From NCBI GenBank assembly GCA_945882215.1, contig CAMCWM010000027.1:1-40504 (forward strand): a stretch of DNA of 40,504 bases, in the 5' to 3' direction. The DNA is from Akkermansia muciniphila. Its GTDB lineage: Bacteria > Verrucomicrobiota > Verrucomicrobiia > Verrucomicrobiales > Verrucomicrobiaceae. The notes beneath the pieces were generated by a model. It saw only the letters and a list, made by a program, of their open reading frames with translations. It made no database searches and was not told the origin of the DNA. The position numbers and the translations under genes are program-made. This document shows, in pieces, positions 25,940 to 34,796 of the stretch (position 1 is the first letter of the stretch; each line of letters opens with the position of its first letter).

Positions 25940-27358
25940 TCACGCCAGCACCTCCTTGATGACGCGTCCATGCACATCCGTGAGGCGCATTTCGCGGCCT
26001 CCGTGGCGGAAGGTGAGGCGGGTGTGGTCCAGGCCCATCTGGTGGAGGATCGTGGCGTGGATGTCATGGACGCTGACGGGATTCAGGACGGCATTCGCGC
26101 CGAACTCATCGGTCTCGCCATAGGCGGTGCCGCCTTTGAACCCGCCGCCGGCCATGAAAATCGTGTAGCCGCTGACGTGGTGGTCGCGGCCTGCTGCGGC
26201 GGTGACGGCGGGGGTGTGCGGGGTGCGGCCCATCTCACCGGCCCAGAGGACAATGGTTTCCTCCAGCAGGCCGCGCTGATGGAGGTCGGTGATGAGAGCG
26301 GCCACGGATTGCTCGGTGATGCGCGCGTTCTTCTCGTGATTGGTTTTGAGCTGATTGTGCTGGTCCCACGGCGAGTTGTTTCCGTCAAAGCTGGGGCAGG
26401 TGATTTCCACAAACCGCACACCCGCTTCGACGAGTCGGCGGGCGCGGAGGGCCTGCGTGGCGTAGAGGCGCTGATGCTCGTCGGCAGAGTCGAGGCCGTA
26501 AAGTTTGCGGATGTGCTCGGGCTCGCCGCTGATGTCGGCGATGCCGGGCACGGTGCTCTGCATGAGGAAAGCGGTCTCGTAGTTGGCGATGGCGGCTTCG
26601 ATGGCTTGAGCGTCGGAGCTTTGCGCGGCGAAGGCGCTGTTTTGCCCGGCGAGCAGTGCGAGTTTGCGCTGTTGGGTCGCGGCAGTGTCACCCGGCTTGA
26701 TGTTGTCCACAGGTGTGCCTTTGGCTCGCATGGTGGTGGCCTGATGACTCGCGGGGAGGAAGGAGCTGCCGAAGTTTTCCAGACCACCGTTGGGCACCCA
26801 ATCGTTGTTCAGCAGCACGTAGCCCGGCAGGTTTTTGTTTTCGGTGCCGAGTCCGTAGGACACCCACGCGCCGAGGCTCGGAGCCTGTCCGCCGATGCGT
26901 CCGGTGTGGAGCAAAAGATTCGACTGACCGTGCAGAGGAATCTCGCCCACCATCGAGCGCACCACGCAGAGATGGTCCGCCACGTCCGCGAGGCGCGGTA
27001 ACAAATCGCTCACCCACAGCCCGCTCTTCCCGCGCTGTTTGAACTCCCACGGACTGCCCAGCCACACGCGGCCCGCATTGGAATCCGACCGCTTCGAGGT
27101 CCAGCTTGTGCCGATGGGCTGGCCCTGATGCTTCTTGAGCATGGGCTTGTAATCAAAAGTGTCCACATGGCTCGGCCCACCGTCCATGAAGCAAAAGATG
27201 ACGTTCTTCGCTTTCGCCGCGAAATGCGTGCCCGCGCTGGCCTCACGCGAAAACAATCCATTCAGCGCGAGCATGCCGAACCCGGCGGATGCCTGCTGAA
27301 GAAAGCCACGACGGGTGAAGACGGGGGCGATGCTGCCGGGACAGGTGGAGTGTTTCAT
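25940..27358 (-). CDS. DUF1501 family protein (intact partner of the PSD1 gene)
   Basis: The protein is 472 aa from the ATG at 27358, 4 bp after the stop of the PSCyt/PSD1 gene, so the pair is one transcript. It has a Tat-like leader (FTRRGFLQQASAGFGMLAL). Family landmarks are FMDGGPSHVDTFDYKP near residue 60, the HGQSNLLLHTGR region, DADEHQRLYATQALRARRLVEAGVRFVEI, LWAGEMGRTPH, GRDHHVSGYTIFMAGGGFKGG and the terminal [25 protein letters not shown] region. This is the classic Planctomycetota/Verrucomicrobiota DUF1501 paired with DUF1553. It ends 67 bp before the GntR operator. A shortened, broken copy of the same gene type lies at 21137-21271. Confidence 0.92.
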   Translation of the reverse strand: MKHSTCPGSIAPVFTRRGFLQQASAGFGMLALNGLFSREASAGTHFAAKAKNVIFCFMDGGPSHVDTFDYKPMLKKHQGQPIGTSWTSKRSDSNAGRVWLGSPWEFKQRGKSGLWVSDLLPRLADVADHLCVVRSMVGEIPLHGQSNLLLHTGRIGGQAPSLGAWVSYGLGTENKNLPGYVLLNNDWVPNGGLENFGSSFLPASHQATTMRAKGTPVDNIKPGDTAATQQRKLALLAGQNSAFAAQSSDAQAIEAAIANYETAFLMQSTVPGIADISGEPEHIRKLYGLDSADEHQRLYATQALRARRLVEAGVRFVEITCPSFDGNNSPWDQHNQLKTNHEKNARITEQSVAALITDLHQRGLLEETIVLWAGEMGRTPHTPAVTAAAGRDHHVSGYTIFMAGGGFKGGTAYGETDEFGANAVLNPVSVHDIHATILHQMGLDHTRLTFRHGGREMRLTDVHGRVIKEVLA

Positions 27359-27362
27359 GAGC

Positions 27363-30300
27363 TTAGCGGTAGTGGATGAACTCCTGCGTGTTGAAGATGG
27401 CGTGGGCGAGCTGGGTCCATGCGGTTTCGTCGTGCAGGAGGTCGGAGGAGGTGGCAAAATCACGGGCGGCGGTGGTCCATTGCTCCAACTCGGCGGGCTG
27501 AGGCGGGCGGGCGAAGGCTCGGGCAAACATGGCGCGGATGCGTTCCTCGACGGTGGTGTGGGGTTCCTTGAGAAGCTGCGTGGCCCAGTGTTTGGCGAGG
27601 GTGCTGACGAGCGGGTCGTTGAGCATCATCAGCGATTGCGTGGGCACGTTAGTCACGTTGCGTTTGCCGCTGGGGAGCTTGAGGTCGGGCAGGTCGAAGG
27701 CGGCGAGGAATGTCGGCGGTGCCATGATGGACATTTTCAGATAGAGCGAGCGGCGTCCGTCGCCATCGAGCGGGCCGGAGAAGAGGTAGCGTGTGGGCAG
27801 TTCAGTGGCGCGGTGAGGATTGATGGGAAGGCCATAGAGCGTGGCATCCAACCGACCAGAGACGGCGAGCATGGCATCGCGAATGCCTTCGGCTTCGAGC
27901 CGTTGGGTGGGATAATGATGGCGGAGGCGGTTGGCAGGATCACGCTCACGGGCCGCAGCGCTGACAGTGCCGGATTGCCGAAAGGTCTCGCTGAGCACGA
28001 GGCGGCGCATGAGCTTCTTCGTGGACCAGCCTTCGCGGATGAACTCGCGGGCCAGCCAGTCGAGCAACTCGGGATGCGAGGGCTTCTCACCGAGACGTCC
28101 GAAATCGTCTGGCGTAGCGACGAGGCCAGTGCCGAAAATCCACTGCCAGACGCGGTTCACATAGACGCGGGAGGTCAGCGGATGCTCCGGCTGCAGGAGC
28201 GAGGTAGCGAGTTCCAGCCGTCCGCTGCCAGTGCTTTTCGCCACATCATTCCGACCCGCGAACATCTGCAAAAAGTCCGGCATCACAACCTCGCCGAGTG
28301 AGTCCACATTGCCGCGCACATTGAAATGCAGCCCGGCCTTGGCGTTGCTGCGCTCGTCCATGCTGTTGACGGTGCGGGGAAAGGCGATGCTCTGCTCCAC
28401 ACGCCGATATTCAGCGACGAGCGCCGCGAGCGGGCTGCCAGCCTCGGCTTTGTTCGGAAGCATTTGGTTGGCCAGCAACCAGTCGAGCACCGGACCATCA
28501 CCGGACTGTGTGTGGTCTTCGCACCAGCGCTGCACGGCACCTGCGAGCCATGCGGCGATCCTAGTGTTGGCTTCCTCCACGGTCTTCGGTGCTGGGCCGG
28601 TGTAGAGCGTAGCAAAGGCATCCAGCGTGTCCTGCGGTGTGCCACCTGCTTCATGGGTGACGATGCCGGTGATGCTCAGCCAACTGCGTATGCCCAAGCC
28701 TGTAGAGGTTTCCGCAAGACCAGGCGCGACGCCATGACGCGGTGGAAAATTGGGATTCAGGGAGGACGTGACAAAATCCAGCGTGACTCGGGTGACACCG
28801 TTTTTTAGCGGTAGTTCGATAAAGGTTTTCCATGCCGGATTCACTCCATTCAGGAAGCTGACGCGTTCATTGAGGAAGGTGTTTTCATCCATCATGAGAT
28901 GCCCGCCGAACTCACCACCGGCGAGCCGCAGGCTGGCTAAGGTTCCCGCCACAAGATGCTGCGGCGGCATACGCAGGGCACCTGGCAGCTTGGATGAAAG
29001 TGCATGGGTGTGGTAGCCGCGTGGCAGCAGTCTTGCGATGACCGCCTCGCCATCGAGAGCCACAAGCGGCGTGGCTTCGGGCACCCAGCCGTGAGTCATA
29101 CCGTCGCCATCTATGGTCCAGCCGGCAGGGAGTGAAGGCTGTGAAAAATCGGCCAGCACGGTGAAAGCTGCGTTGGCCTGAGTTCGGGCAGCGCGGTTAT
29201 CAGTCCATTCTTTTGCCAGTGCGTTCCAAGCGGCCTCGATGCCGCCTTCTGCCTTGGTCAGCTTCGCCAGCGGATAAGCGATTTCTTCCAGCTTCGGAGC
29301 GGGTGCGTCCTTGATCTCCAGCGGTTTGCGCCAGCCTTCAGGAAGGATGCTGGCGGACTTCCAGCGAGCCGAGAGTTCTTTGCGGATGGAGCCACGCAGT
29401 TCTTTGAGTTTCGCGATGGCGACATCGTTTTTCCTCGGAGCATCCACGGCACGGCTCGTCCAGCGCGGGGTCATGAAGACCGCGCCGAGCGCGTAGTAGT
29501 CCCGTTGCGAGACGGCCTCCAGCTTGTGATTGTGACAGCGGGCACAGGCGACGGTGGTGGCGAGGAAGACCTTGGAGAAGGCGTCGATTTTGTTGTTCAC
29601 CATCTCCTGATGCACGCCATTCGCATCGAGACTGCTGCCGTGGCGGTGCTCACCGAGGTGATAAAACATCGGGCCGATGAGGCTCTCGTTGATTTGCAGC
29701 GCGGCATCGACACGCGGTTGCACGAGGAGGTCACCAGCAATTTGCTCGCGGAGGAACTGGTCGTAGCCCACATCGCCATTGAAGGCGCGAATGAGGTAGT
29801 CGCGGTATTCGTGCGAGCCCTTCGCGGGCACGTCCCATTCGTAGCCGTAAGTGTCCGTATAGCGCACCGCATCCATCCAGTGACGGGCGAACTGCTCGCC
29901 AAAATGCGCTGAGCTGAGCAGTTCATCCACCAGCGCGACGTAGGCCGCTTCGGCAGCGGTTTGGCTGGCCGCAAGGAAACGTGTGCGCATCTCCGGTGCG
30001 GGCGGCAGACCCGTGAGCACAAAGGAAAGCCGCCGCAGCAACACCTCCGCGTCCGCTCTCGGGGCGGGCGGCAAACCAGCAGCATCAAGCCCGGTTCGGA
30101 TGAAACGGTCCACGGGTTCGCGATTCCATGAGGCGTCAGCCACCGTCGGCGGCTCCGGCTGCTGCATGGGTTTCAGGCTCCACCAGTCGAGCCGCTTCTG
30201 AAACTCCGCCGCCCATTCGTCCGACACTGGCTGCGCTGCTGCGGGTGCATCGTTGCGCGGGTCCACCGCGCCCTGCTGTATCCATTCGACCAGGAGTGCC

Positions 30301-31487
30301 ACTTCATCAGACGTCAGCGCCTTCTTTGGCGGCATCTGCAAATCCTTGTCGGCATAGCGCACCGCCTTGATGAGCAGACTCTCGTCCGGCTTGCCCGGCA
30401 CGATGGCTTTTCCCGTGTCACCGCCTGCCAGCCACGCCGCTCTTGAGTCCAGGCGCAGTCCGCCCTTTTGCTTTTTCTCGCCATGGCATTCGATGCAGCG
30501 CTCCACGAGCAACGGACGGATTTTTGATTCAAAGAACGCCACCTTCTCCGCCGACTCCACACCGGCAGCCGCAGGAGGCGGTGCCATCACAAACTCCGGC
30601 CCGCGAGACAGCGTGGTAAAGACGATGCTGATGGGCTCCTTCATCTCTGGCCCGCCAATCACCCGCAATGGAGCGCCTGCATTCGGCGCATCCGTTTTCC
30701 AAACCGTGACCTGCCCGTGCAAACTCGCCACGTAGAGATTTCCATCCGGTCCCAGCGTGAGCCCAATGGGAATATTCAGCCCACCGCCCGCGCCAGCCCA
30801 CTCGACATTCGCAGTGCCATCGAAACGATGAATGCGATTCGCCGCCGTGCTCCAGTAGGCGCGTCCCTCCGCATCGAAAACCAGCCCCCAAGGTGCCTGC
30901 GATGACTGCTGCGCCCACGGCTCGCTCATCGTGCCATCCAGCGTCTCCGTGGCACGCCGCACCATCTGGGCCGCGAAGTCCGTGATGAACAACCGTCCGC
31001 CATGCACGGCGATTTGCGTCATGCCGCCGGGCGATGCCAGCGCCACGTCCGCCTTCCATTCACCCGTCCTGCCATCGAAGCGCTTCACCTTGCCATCGCC
31101 CTGACTCGCCACCAGCAAGTCGCCTTCATGCCACGCCATGCCCGTCGCACGAAACAACCGCCCGCCATAGCCCTCTGGCACGTCGATCCAAGTCTCTACC
31201 TCCCCTCCTTCACGCGGGTCAAAGCGCAGCACATTTCCCACACCACCCGGCACGCCGGTGGAAATGAGCAGCCGCCCTTCCGTATCGAACAGAATCTCGT
31301 TCGATGAAGGCAGCCCGCTGATGACCGTCCCCACATGTGCCCCGGTCGCGAGGTCATACCGCTCGACCTTGCCCGAGCCGTTCATGAGCACCAGCAAGTC
31401 CGCCGCCGACACGAGCACAGGCTGCCCGGCCAGCATCAGCGATGCGGCCAGCAGGATGAATCGGGAAAATGAGGGCACTTGGGTCAT
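27363..31487 (-). CDS. Large secreted fusion: propeller, PSCyt1 cytochrome, DUF1549 and DUF1553 (PSD1)
   Basis: The protein is 1374 aa with a signal peptide ending near VLVSAAD. Residues ~28-300 are a beta-propeller of NHL/SMP-30 type, with repeated G-x-L-hydrophobic-x-S/D blades and GxVxRYD/GxVKRFDG motifs. Residues ~310-420 are the cytochrome-c-like PSCyt1 domain with CIECHG near 330, followed by LQMPPKKALT supplying the axial Met. Residues ~450-660 are DUF1549 (WNREPVDRFIRTGLDAAGLPP, HFGEQFARHWMDAVRYTDT) with a second motif, CARCHNHK, near 650. Residues ~1070-1374 are DUF1553 (TSRVYVNRVWQWIFGTGLV, NVPTQSLMMLNDP). The whole is a probable periplasmic or outer-membrane electron-transfer protein of unknown role. 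A divergent PAS-AraC regulator starts 75 bp away. Confidence 0.92.
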   Translation of the reverse strand: MTQVPSFSRFILLAASLMLAGQPVLVSAADLLVLMNGSGKVERYDLATGAHVGTVISGLPSSNEILFDTEGRLLISTGVPGGVGNVLRFDPREGGEVETWIDVPEGYGGRLFRATGMAWHEGDLLVASQGDGKVKRFDGRTGEWKADVALASPGGMTQIAVHGGRLFITDFAAQMVRRATETLDGTMSEPWAQQSSQAPWGLVFDAEGRAYWSTAANRIHRFDGTANVEWAGAGGGLNIPIGLTLGPDGNLYVASLHGQVTVWKTDAPNAGAPLRVIGGPEMKEPISIVFTTLSRGPEFVMAPPPAAAGVESAEKVAFFESKIRPLLVERCIECHGEKKQKGGLRLDSRAAWLAGGDTGKAIVPGKPDESLLIKAVRYADKDLQMPPKKALTSDEVALLVEWIQQGAVDPRNDAPAAAQPVSDEWAAEFQKRLDWWSLKPMQQPEPPTVADASWNREPVDRFIRTGLDAAGLPPAPRADAEVLLRRLSFVLTGLPPAPEMRTRFLAASQTAAEAAYVALVDELLSSAHFGEQFARHWMDAVRYTDTYGYEWDVPAKGSHEYRDYLIRAFNGDVGYDQFLREQIAGDLLVQPRVDAALQINESLIGPMFYHLGEHRHGSSLDANGVHQEMVNNKIDAFSKVFLATTVACARCHNHKLEAVSQRDYYALGAVFMTPRWTSRAVDAPRKNDVAIAKLKELRGSIRKELSARWKSASILPEGWRKPLEIKDAPAPKLEEIAYPLAKLTKAEGGIEAAWNALAKEWTDNRAARTQANAAFTVLADFSQPSLPAGWTIDGDGMTHGWVPEATPLVALDGEAVIARLLPRGYHTHALSSKLPGALRMPPQHLVAGTLASLRLAGGEFGGHLMMDENTFLNERVSFLNGVNPAWKTFIELPLKNGVTRVTLDFVTSSLNPNFPPRHGVAPGLAETSTGLGIRSWLSITGIVTHEAGGTPQDTLDAFATLYTGPAPKTVEEANTRIAAWLAGAVQRWCEDHTQSGDGPVLDWLLANQMLPNKAEAGSPLAALVAEYRRVEQSIAFPRTVNSMDERSNAKAGLHFNVRGNVDSLGEVVMPDFLQMFAGRNDVAKSTGSGRLELATSLLQPEHPLTSRVYVNRVWQWIFGTGLVATPDDFGRLGEKPSHPELLDWLAREFIREGWSTKKLMRRLVLSETFRQSGTVSAAARERDPANRLRHHYPTQRLEAEGIRDAMLAVSGRLDATLYGLPINPHRATELPTRYLFSGPLDGDGRRSLYLKMSIMAPPTFLAAFDLPDLKLPSGKRNVTNVPTQSLMMLNDPLVSTLAKHWATQLLKEPHTTVEERIRAMFARAFARPPQPAELEQWTTAARDFATSSDLLHDETAWTQLAHAIFNTQEFIHYR

Positions 31488-31562
31488 GTTGAGAATCTAG
31501 CCAGCCACGCCAGACAAAGCTATGGCTCGACCGCCAAAAAATGGTAATATCCTCTTATCGCG

Positions 31563-32351
31563 ATGAACCGACTCCAAACTGCCTTTTTCAACGAAGTGGC
31601 CGATACTACGCAACTCCTGCAAGCGCTGGAGCACCTGCCCGGCGCGCTCTTCATGGTCAAGAATCTCGAATCCCGCTACATCTACATGAGCCGGGCACTG
31701 AGGGAGGCCATCAACCTGCCGCTGGGGCAGGAAGTCCTCGGCAAAACCGATTTTGACCTCTTTCCAAAAATCATCGCCGAGAGCTTCCGGCAAAATGATC
31801 TGCTCGTCTTCAAGCACGGCAAGCCATTGGTAAATGAAGTGCATGCCACCGGCTTCTTCGCCGCCGCCCCCAAGTGGACATTCTCCAGCAAATACCCGCT
31901 CCACAATCGCGCTGGCAAAATCGTCGGACTCATTACCATCAACCGCCCCTACACCGAGGTCATGGGCCACGATGCCGAATTGAATCGGTTGTTGCCCGCC
32001 ATCGAGCATGTCTTTCGCAACTATGCCGACTTCATCACCATCGCCACCCTGGCGAAGCTTTGCGGCCTGTCCGAAAGCCAGTTCATGCGCGTCTTCCGGC
32101 AGGGCATGAAAATGACCGCCCAAGTCTTCGTCGAGCAGGTGCGCATATTTCACGCCATCGACGCCATCAAGCACACTTCCCACAGCATCGCCCGCATCGC
32201 TCAGGACAACGGCTTTTACGATCACAGCGCCTTCGTGAAGCGCTTCAAAAAGTTCACCGGCACCACACCGCTGACCTACCGCAGGGACCAACAAACGAAA
32301 CTCAAAGCCGACCGCGCCATCGCCTTGCCGACGGGAATCACCGGTGCCTAA
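31563..32351 (+). CDS. PAS-domain AraC-family transcriptional regulator
   Basis: The protein is 262 aa. Residues ~15-125 form a PAS domain (LEHLPGALFMVKNLESRYIYMSRALRE, GKTDFDLFP, WTFSSKYPLHNRAGKIVGLI). Residues ~140-240 are an AraC-type double HTH, with a first helix-turn-helix around TIATLAKLCGLSESQFMRVFRQ and a second around HSIARIAQDNGFYDHSAFVKRFKKFTG. There is no membrane segment, so it senses a cytoplasmic signal. It diverges from the PSCyt/PSD1-DUF1501 operon across 75 bp, which makes that operon its likely target. A TAATAT box at 31545-31550, 12 bp before the start, is a weak -10 candidate only. Confidence 0.9.
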   Translation: MNRLQTAFFNEVADTTQLLQALEHLPGALFMVKNLESRYIYMSRALREAINLPLGQEVLGKTDFDLFPKIIAESFRQNDLLVFKHGKPLVNEVHATGFFAAAPKWTFSSKYPLHNRAGKIVGLITINRPYTEVMGHDAELNRLLPAIEHVFRNYADFITIATLAKLCGLSESQFMRVFRQGMKMTAQVFVEQVRIFHAIDAIKHTSHSIARIAQDNGFYDHSAFVKRFKKFTGTTPLTYRRDQQTKLKADRAIALPTGITGA

Positions 32352-32359
32352 CCACATCT

Positions 32360-33496
32360 TCATGGGCTATCTGGCGCAGCTAATCTCGAGCCTGGCTGCG
32401 TGGCGGTGGGTTTGCCTTCAAGCGAGAGATTAGACAGCTCAGCCTCCGCATCCCAGTGGCCGATGCCTTCCCAGCCGATGTTGAAAAGGTGGATGTAATA
32501 GTCGTCGGCATTCACGGAGAGCTTCTTCTCCGGCTGCTTCACGGCGGAAGCGGCCAAGGCCTCGCGCACGAGGGTTTTGAGTTCGCGCTGATAGGTGTGC
32601 TGCGGTCCGACGCTGGCGGTCTTGCCATCCACAAGAAAGGGCTCGCGGTGCATGACGGTATCCCATTGATCCACGGCGGTGTGGATGAAGCCGTGCTTCG
32701 GATTGCTGGGGTGCTGCAACAAGCCCACCCAGAGCACACGCTCGGGATGCGCGATCTCGCGCAGCAGGAAGTAGAATTGAAGATTCATGTCCGGCATGGC
32801 CGCTGGCCAATCGGAAAGCTGTTTCAACTTGGTCACCTGCCAACTCAGCGTGAAGTCTAGCCGCTCATAATCACGCAGCTTTGGAAGGTCGTGGAAGTTT
32901 TGCACCAGTAGGAGGTGTGGCCAGATATCGAGGGCGAACTGCGCTGAGTAGCCGGTGGCGACATTGCGGATCTCATTAAGCGAGTTGTAAGCCAGCGTGA
33001 TCTTGCCGCGACGGTCCGTCGTGATGCGCTTCACCAGCTTCGTATTGCGCTGTGGATCGGTATCGGCCAGTCCGTCGTTGTTAAACTGCGCAAACTGCAG
33101 CTTCTCCGGTGTGTTCACCTCGATCACATGATTCGCCACTAGCTTTTTGGCGTGCAGTTCTGGGATGAACTCGCCCCGCGCATTCGTGACATTCAAGTGA
33201 CCGCCTTCCTCGAAGTCCCACGCATGTTCTTTGATGCCAACTTTCGTCACCGAACCCTCCGGGATCAAATGCACCTGCCACGGCCAGATCTCACGATAAG
33301 CCGTGACGGCCCCCTCCTTGCGCTCGCTGCTAAGCGTGAACTTACTGCCGTAAGACCAGCTCGCACCGAAGCCCTCGGCGAAGGTCGTGTCGCGAAACAA
33401 CTCCCGCGAGTCCGCAGCACTGGAGCTACTTGCCGCCATCAAAAGGAGAGCGAGCAGTGAGGTCAGGTATGGAGTGTGCGTTTTTGAGTTGGTCAT
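32360..33496 (-). CDS. Secreted protein of unknown function, 378 aa
   Basis: The protein is 378 aa with a signal peptide (LTSLLALLLMAASSSSAAD). The mature part is rich in Trp, Tyr and charged residues and looks like a beta-sandwich (FAEGFGASWSYGSKF, IWPWQVHLIPEG, FALDIWPHLLLVQNF, YERLDFTLSWQVTKL, YYIHLFNIGWEGIGHWD). This pattern is usual for carbohydrate-binding or lyase-like secreted proteins, but no family is recognised and no catalytic motif is evident. It converges on the AraC gene with an 8-bp gap (32351 to 32360), so neither has a long terminator. Its upstream region (33497-33633) holds no gene. Confidence 0.75.
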   Translation of the reverse strand: MTNSKTHTPYLTSLLALLLMAASSSSAADSRELFRDTTFAEGFGASWSYGSKFTLSSERKEGAVTAYREIWPWQVHLIPEGSVTKVGIKEHAWDFEEGGHLNVTNARGEFIPELHAKKLVANHVIEVNTPEKLQFAQFNNDGLADTDPQRNTKLVKRITTDRRGKITLAYNSLNEIRNVATGYSAQFALDIWPHLLLVQNFHDLPKLRDYERLDFTLSWQVTKLKQLSDWPAAMPDMNLQFYFLLREIAHPERVLWVGLLQHPSNPKHGFIHTAVDQWDTVMHREPFLVDGKTASVGPQHTYQRELKTLVREALAASAVKQPEKKLSVNADDYYIHLFNIGWEGIGHWDAEAELSNLSLEGKPTATQPGSRLAAPDSP

Positions 33497-33633
33497 GTCA
33501 AATCAACGCCGGTAGTCGCAGCGTTCTGCTCCATGGATTCCCACCTTTTCCTGCCTGAAAGGCACATGCGTGCGTGAAGAAGTCGGCAGGATTCGCTGGC
33601 GAATCCGGTGGATCGAGTGCGTAGTTTTGACGC

Positions 33634-33783
33634 ATGAAATACCTCCTCACTCTAGCGCTGCTCATTGCCTCTGCATGCCTTCCGGCCTCGTCCTTCGCGG
33701 CGCAGCCGAACTTCCTCGTCATCCTCTCTGACGACTACACCTGTCGCGCCACCGGGTATAACAACGCGGCCGAGAAGACGCCT
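33634..33783 (+). pseudogene. Sulfatase truncated after the N-terminal 50 residues
   Basis: The frame begins with a good signal peptide (MKYLLTLALLIASACLPASS) and the start of a sulfatase, QPNFLVILSDDYTCRATGYNNAAEKTP, split here for length at PNFLVILSDD. In sulfatases the Asp pair of this motif binds the calcium. After EKTP at 33783 the similarity stops and the sequence becomes an XRE gene fragment on the other strand. The catalytic C/S-x-P-x-R site is therefore missing. The frame stays open by chance to 33897, but the protein would be non-functional. The upstream signal and start are intact, so the break is recent or the promoter is still used. Confidence 0.85.
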
Positions 33784-33906
33784 TGGTTCTTGCCGATGTC
33801 TTCCCGGTTGATGCCACGCTCACGAGCTAGGGTGGACGTTGCTCAAACCCATCGCTTCCCGGAGTTCCTGCAAGTGCCTCTGCCGTCGCTGGTCTGATGC
33901 ATTCAT
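33784..33906 (-). pseudogene. Broken XRE-family HTH gene fragment
   Basis: From ATG at 33906 the minus strand reads MNASDQRRQRHLQELREAMGLSN and then a stop; with one frame change it continues STLARERGINREDIGKN up to 33784, where the truncated sulfatase begins. The pieces match the XRE domain at 11256-11516 (RRLQELRERCGLS and GLARESGVSREYLGKI). It therefore has both a frameshift and a truncation in the HTH, and is inactive. It sits immediately next to the nucleotidyltransferase module. Confidence 0.75.
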
Positions 33907-33977
33907 GGGCCCTCCCAGAAAGTGAGGCAAAACTTTGTGACAGCGACACAGAGGCGCTATAACCATTGGGACCGACC

Positions 33978-34517
33978 ATGACCGAAGAACTGCAAGTGCT
34001 GTGCGACATCGCCACCCGCCTGGAGGCGGCGGGGATCGACTACATGCTCACGGGATCAGTCGCGCTGAACAGTTATGCGCAGCCACGGATGACACGCGAC
34101 ATTGATCTGGTGGTGGCCTTCTACTTGAAGGATGTGAGCCGCATCACGGACGTGCTGGGGCCGGAGTATTATGTGTCTGAGGCGGCAGCGCGGGAGGCGG
34201 TGCTGCATCAGTCGAGCTTCAATGCCATCCACGAGCGCACCCTGATCAAGGTGGACTTCATGGTGCGCAAGCGGGAGGACTACCGGCTGCATGAGTTCAC
34301 CCGGCGCGTGCGTCTGAAGGTGGCAGGTTTTGATCTATGGGTGGTGAGTAAGGAAGATCTCATTCTGTCCAAACTGCACTGGGCGAAAGAGTCCCTCTCT
34401 GAGCGACAACTGGCGGATGTGGAGAACTTGATTGCGACGGGATGCGATACGGAGTATCTGCGGTCATGGTCAGCCAAATTGAACCTGACAGATATGCTGA
34501 CACGGGTTTTGCCGTGA
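33978..34517 (+). CDS. Nucleotidyltransferase-fold protein (AbiEii/MNT-like)
   Basis: The protein is 179 aa from the ATG at 33978; a TTG four codons upstream is possible. The nucleotidyltransferase signature is complete: LTGSVALNSY near residues 25-34 gives the G-S motif, TRDIDLVV near 39-46 gives the D-x-D metal pair, and VDFMV near 94-98 supplies the third Asp. The C-terminal half is helical (LWVVSKEDLILSKLHWAKESLSERQLADVENLI), a segment typical of AbiEii/DUF6036-like proteins. Such enzymes transfer nucleotides to RNA or protein, often as toxins, but no target can be read. The next gene overlaps by 4 bp (GTGA), so the pair is a tight two-gene unit. Broken XRE pieces lie on both sides. Confidence 0.85.
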   Translation: MTEELQVLCDIATRLEAAGIDYMLTGSVALNSYAQPRMTRDIDLVVAFYLKDVSRITDVLGPEYYVSEAAAREAVLHQSSFNAIHERTLIKVDFMVRKREDYRLHEFTRRVRLKVAGFDLWVVSKEDLILSKLHWAKESLSERQLADVENLIATGCDTEYLRSWSAKLNLTDMLTRVLP

Positions 34518-34726
34518 AGGACACGCCGCCGGAGATTAACGCGCGGCTCTTCGCTGCGATGATGCGCAAGACACCTGAGGAGCGTCTGCTCATGGGTCTG
34601 GATATGATGGCGACGGCGCGTGAGCTGGTGAGCCATGGTCTCCGACAAGACGCGGCGACTCAATCGCCGGAGGCCCTCGCACGCCTGACATTTCAGCGGC
34701 TTCACGGTGTGCCGCTGCCTTGGTGA
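34514..34726 (+). CDS. Small partner protein of the nucleotidyltransferase
   Basis: The protein is 70 aa from a GTG at 34514, which overlaps the nucleotidyltransferase stop (GTGA); an ATG at 34466 is the alternative start. The GTG fits the usual N-terminus of this family, short and beginning with a TPPEI-like segment. It is helical: PEINARLFAAMMRKTPEERLLMGLDMMATARELV, then a loop and a final helix that ends LARLTFQRLHG. The pattern TPEERLxMGxxMxxTAR followed by a terminal LRxxLFxRxYG-like helix is one I associate with small proteins paired to nucleotidyltransferases. A role as antitoxin or accessory is inferred from pairing only. Confidence 0.65.
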   Translation: MKDTPPEINARLFAAMMRKTPEERLLMGLDMMATARELVSHGLRQDAATQSPEALARLTFQRLHGVPLPW

Positions 34727-34796
34727 TCCTAGCGGGGAAACTACTCAAGGCGCAGCGGTGAGCCGGAGAACAGGCTAGCGAAGTCTGCTGCTGAAA

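Noticed and set aside
33784..33897. Continuation of the sulfatase reading frame to a stop at 33897
   Set aside because: The residues after position 50 show no sulfatase similarity; they are the mirror of an XRE fragment.
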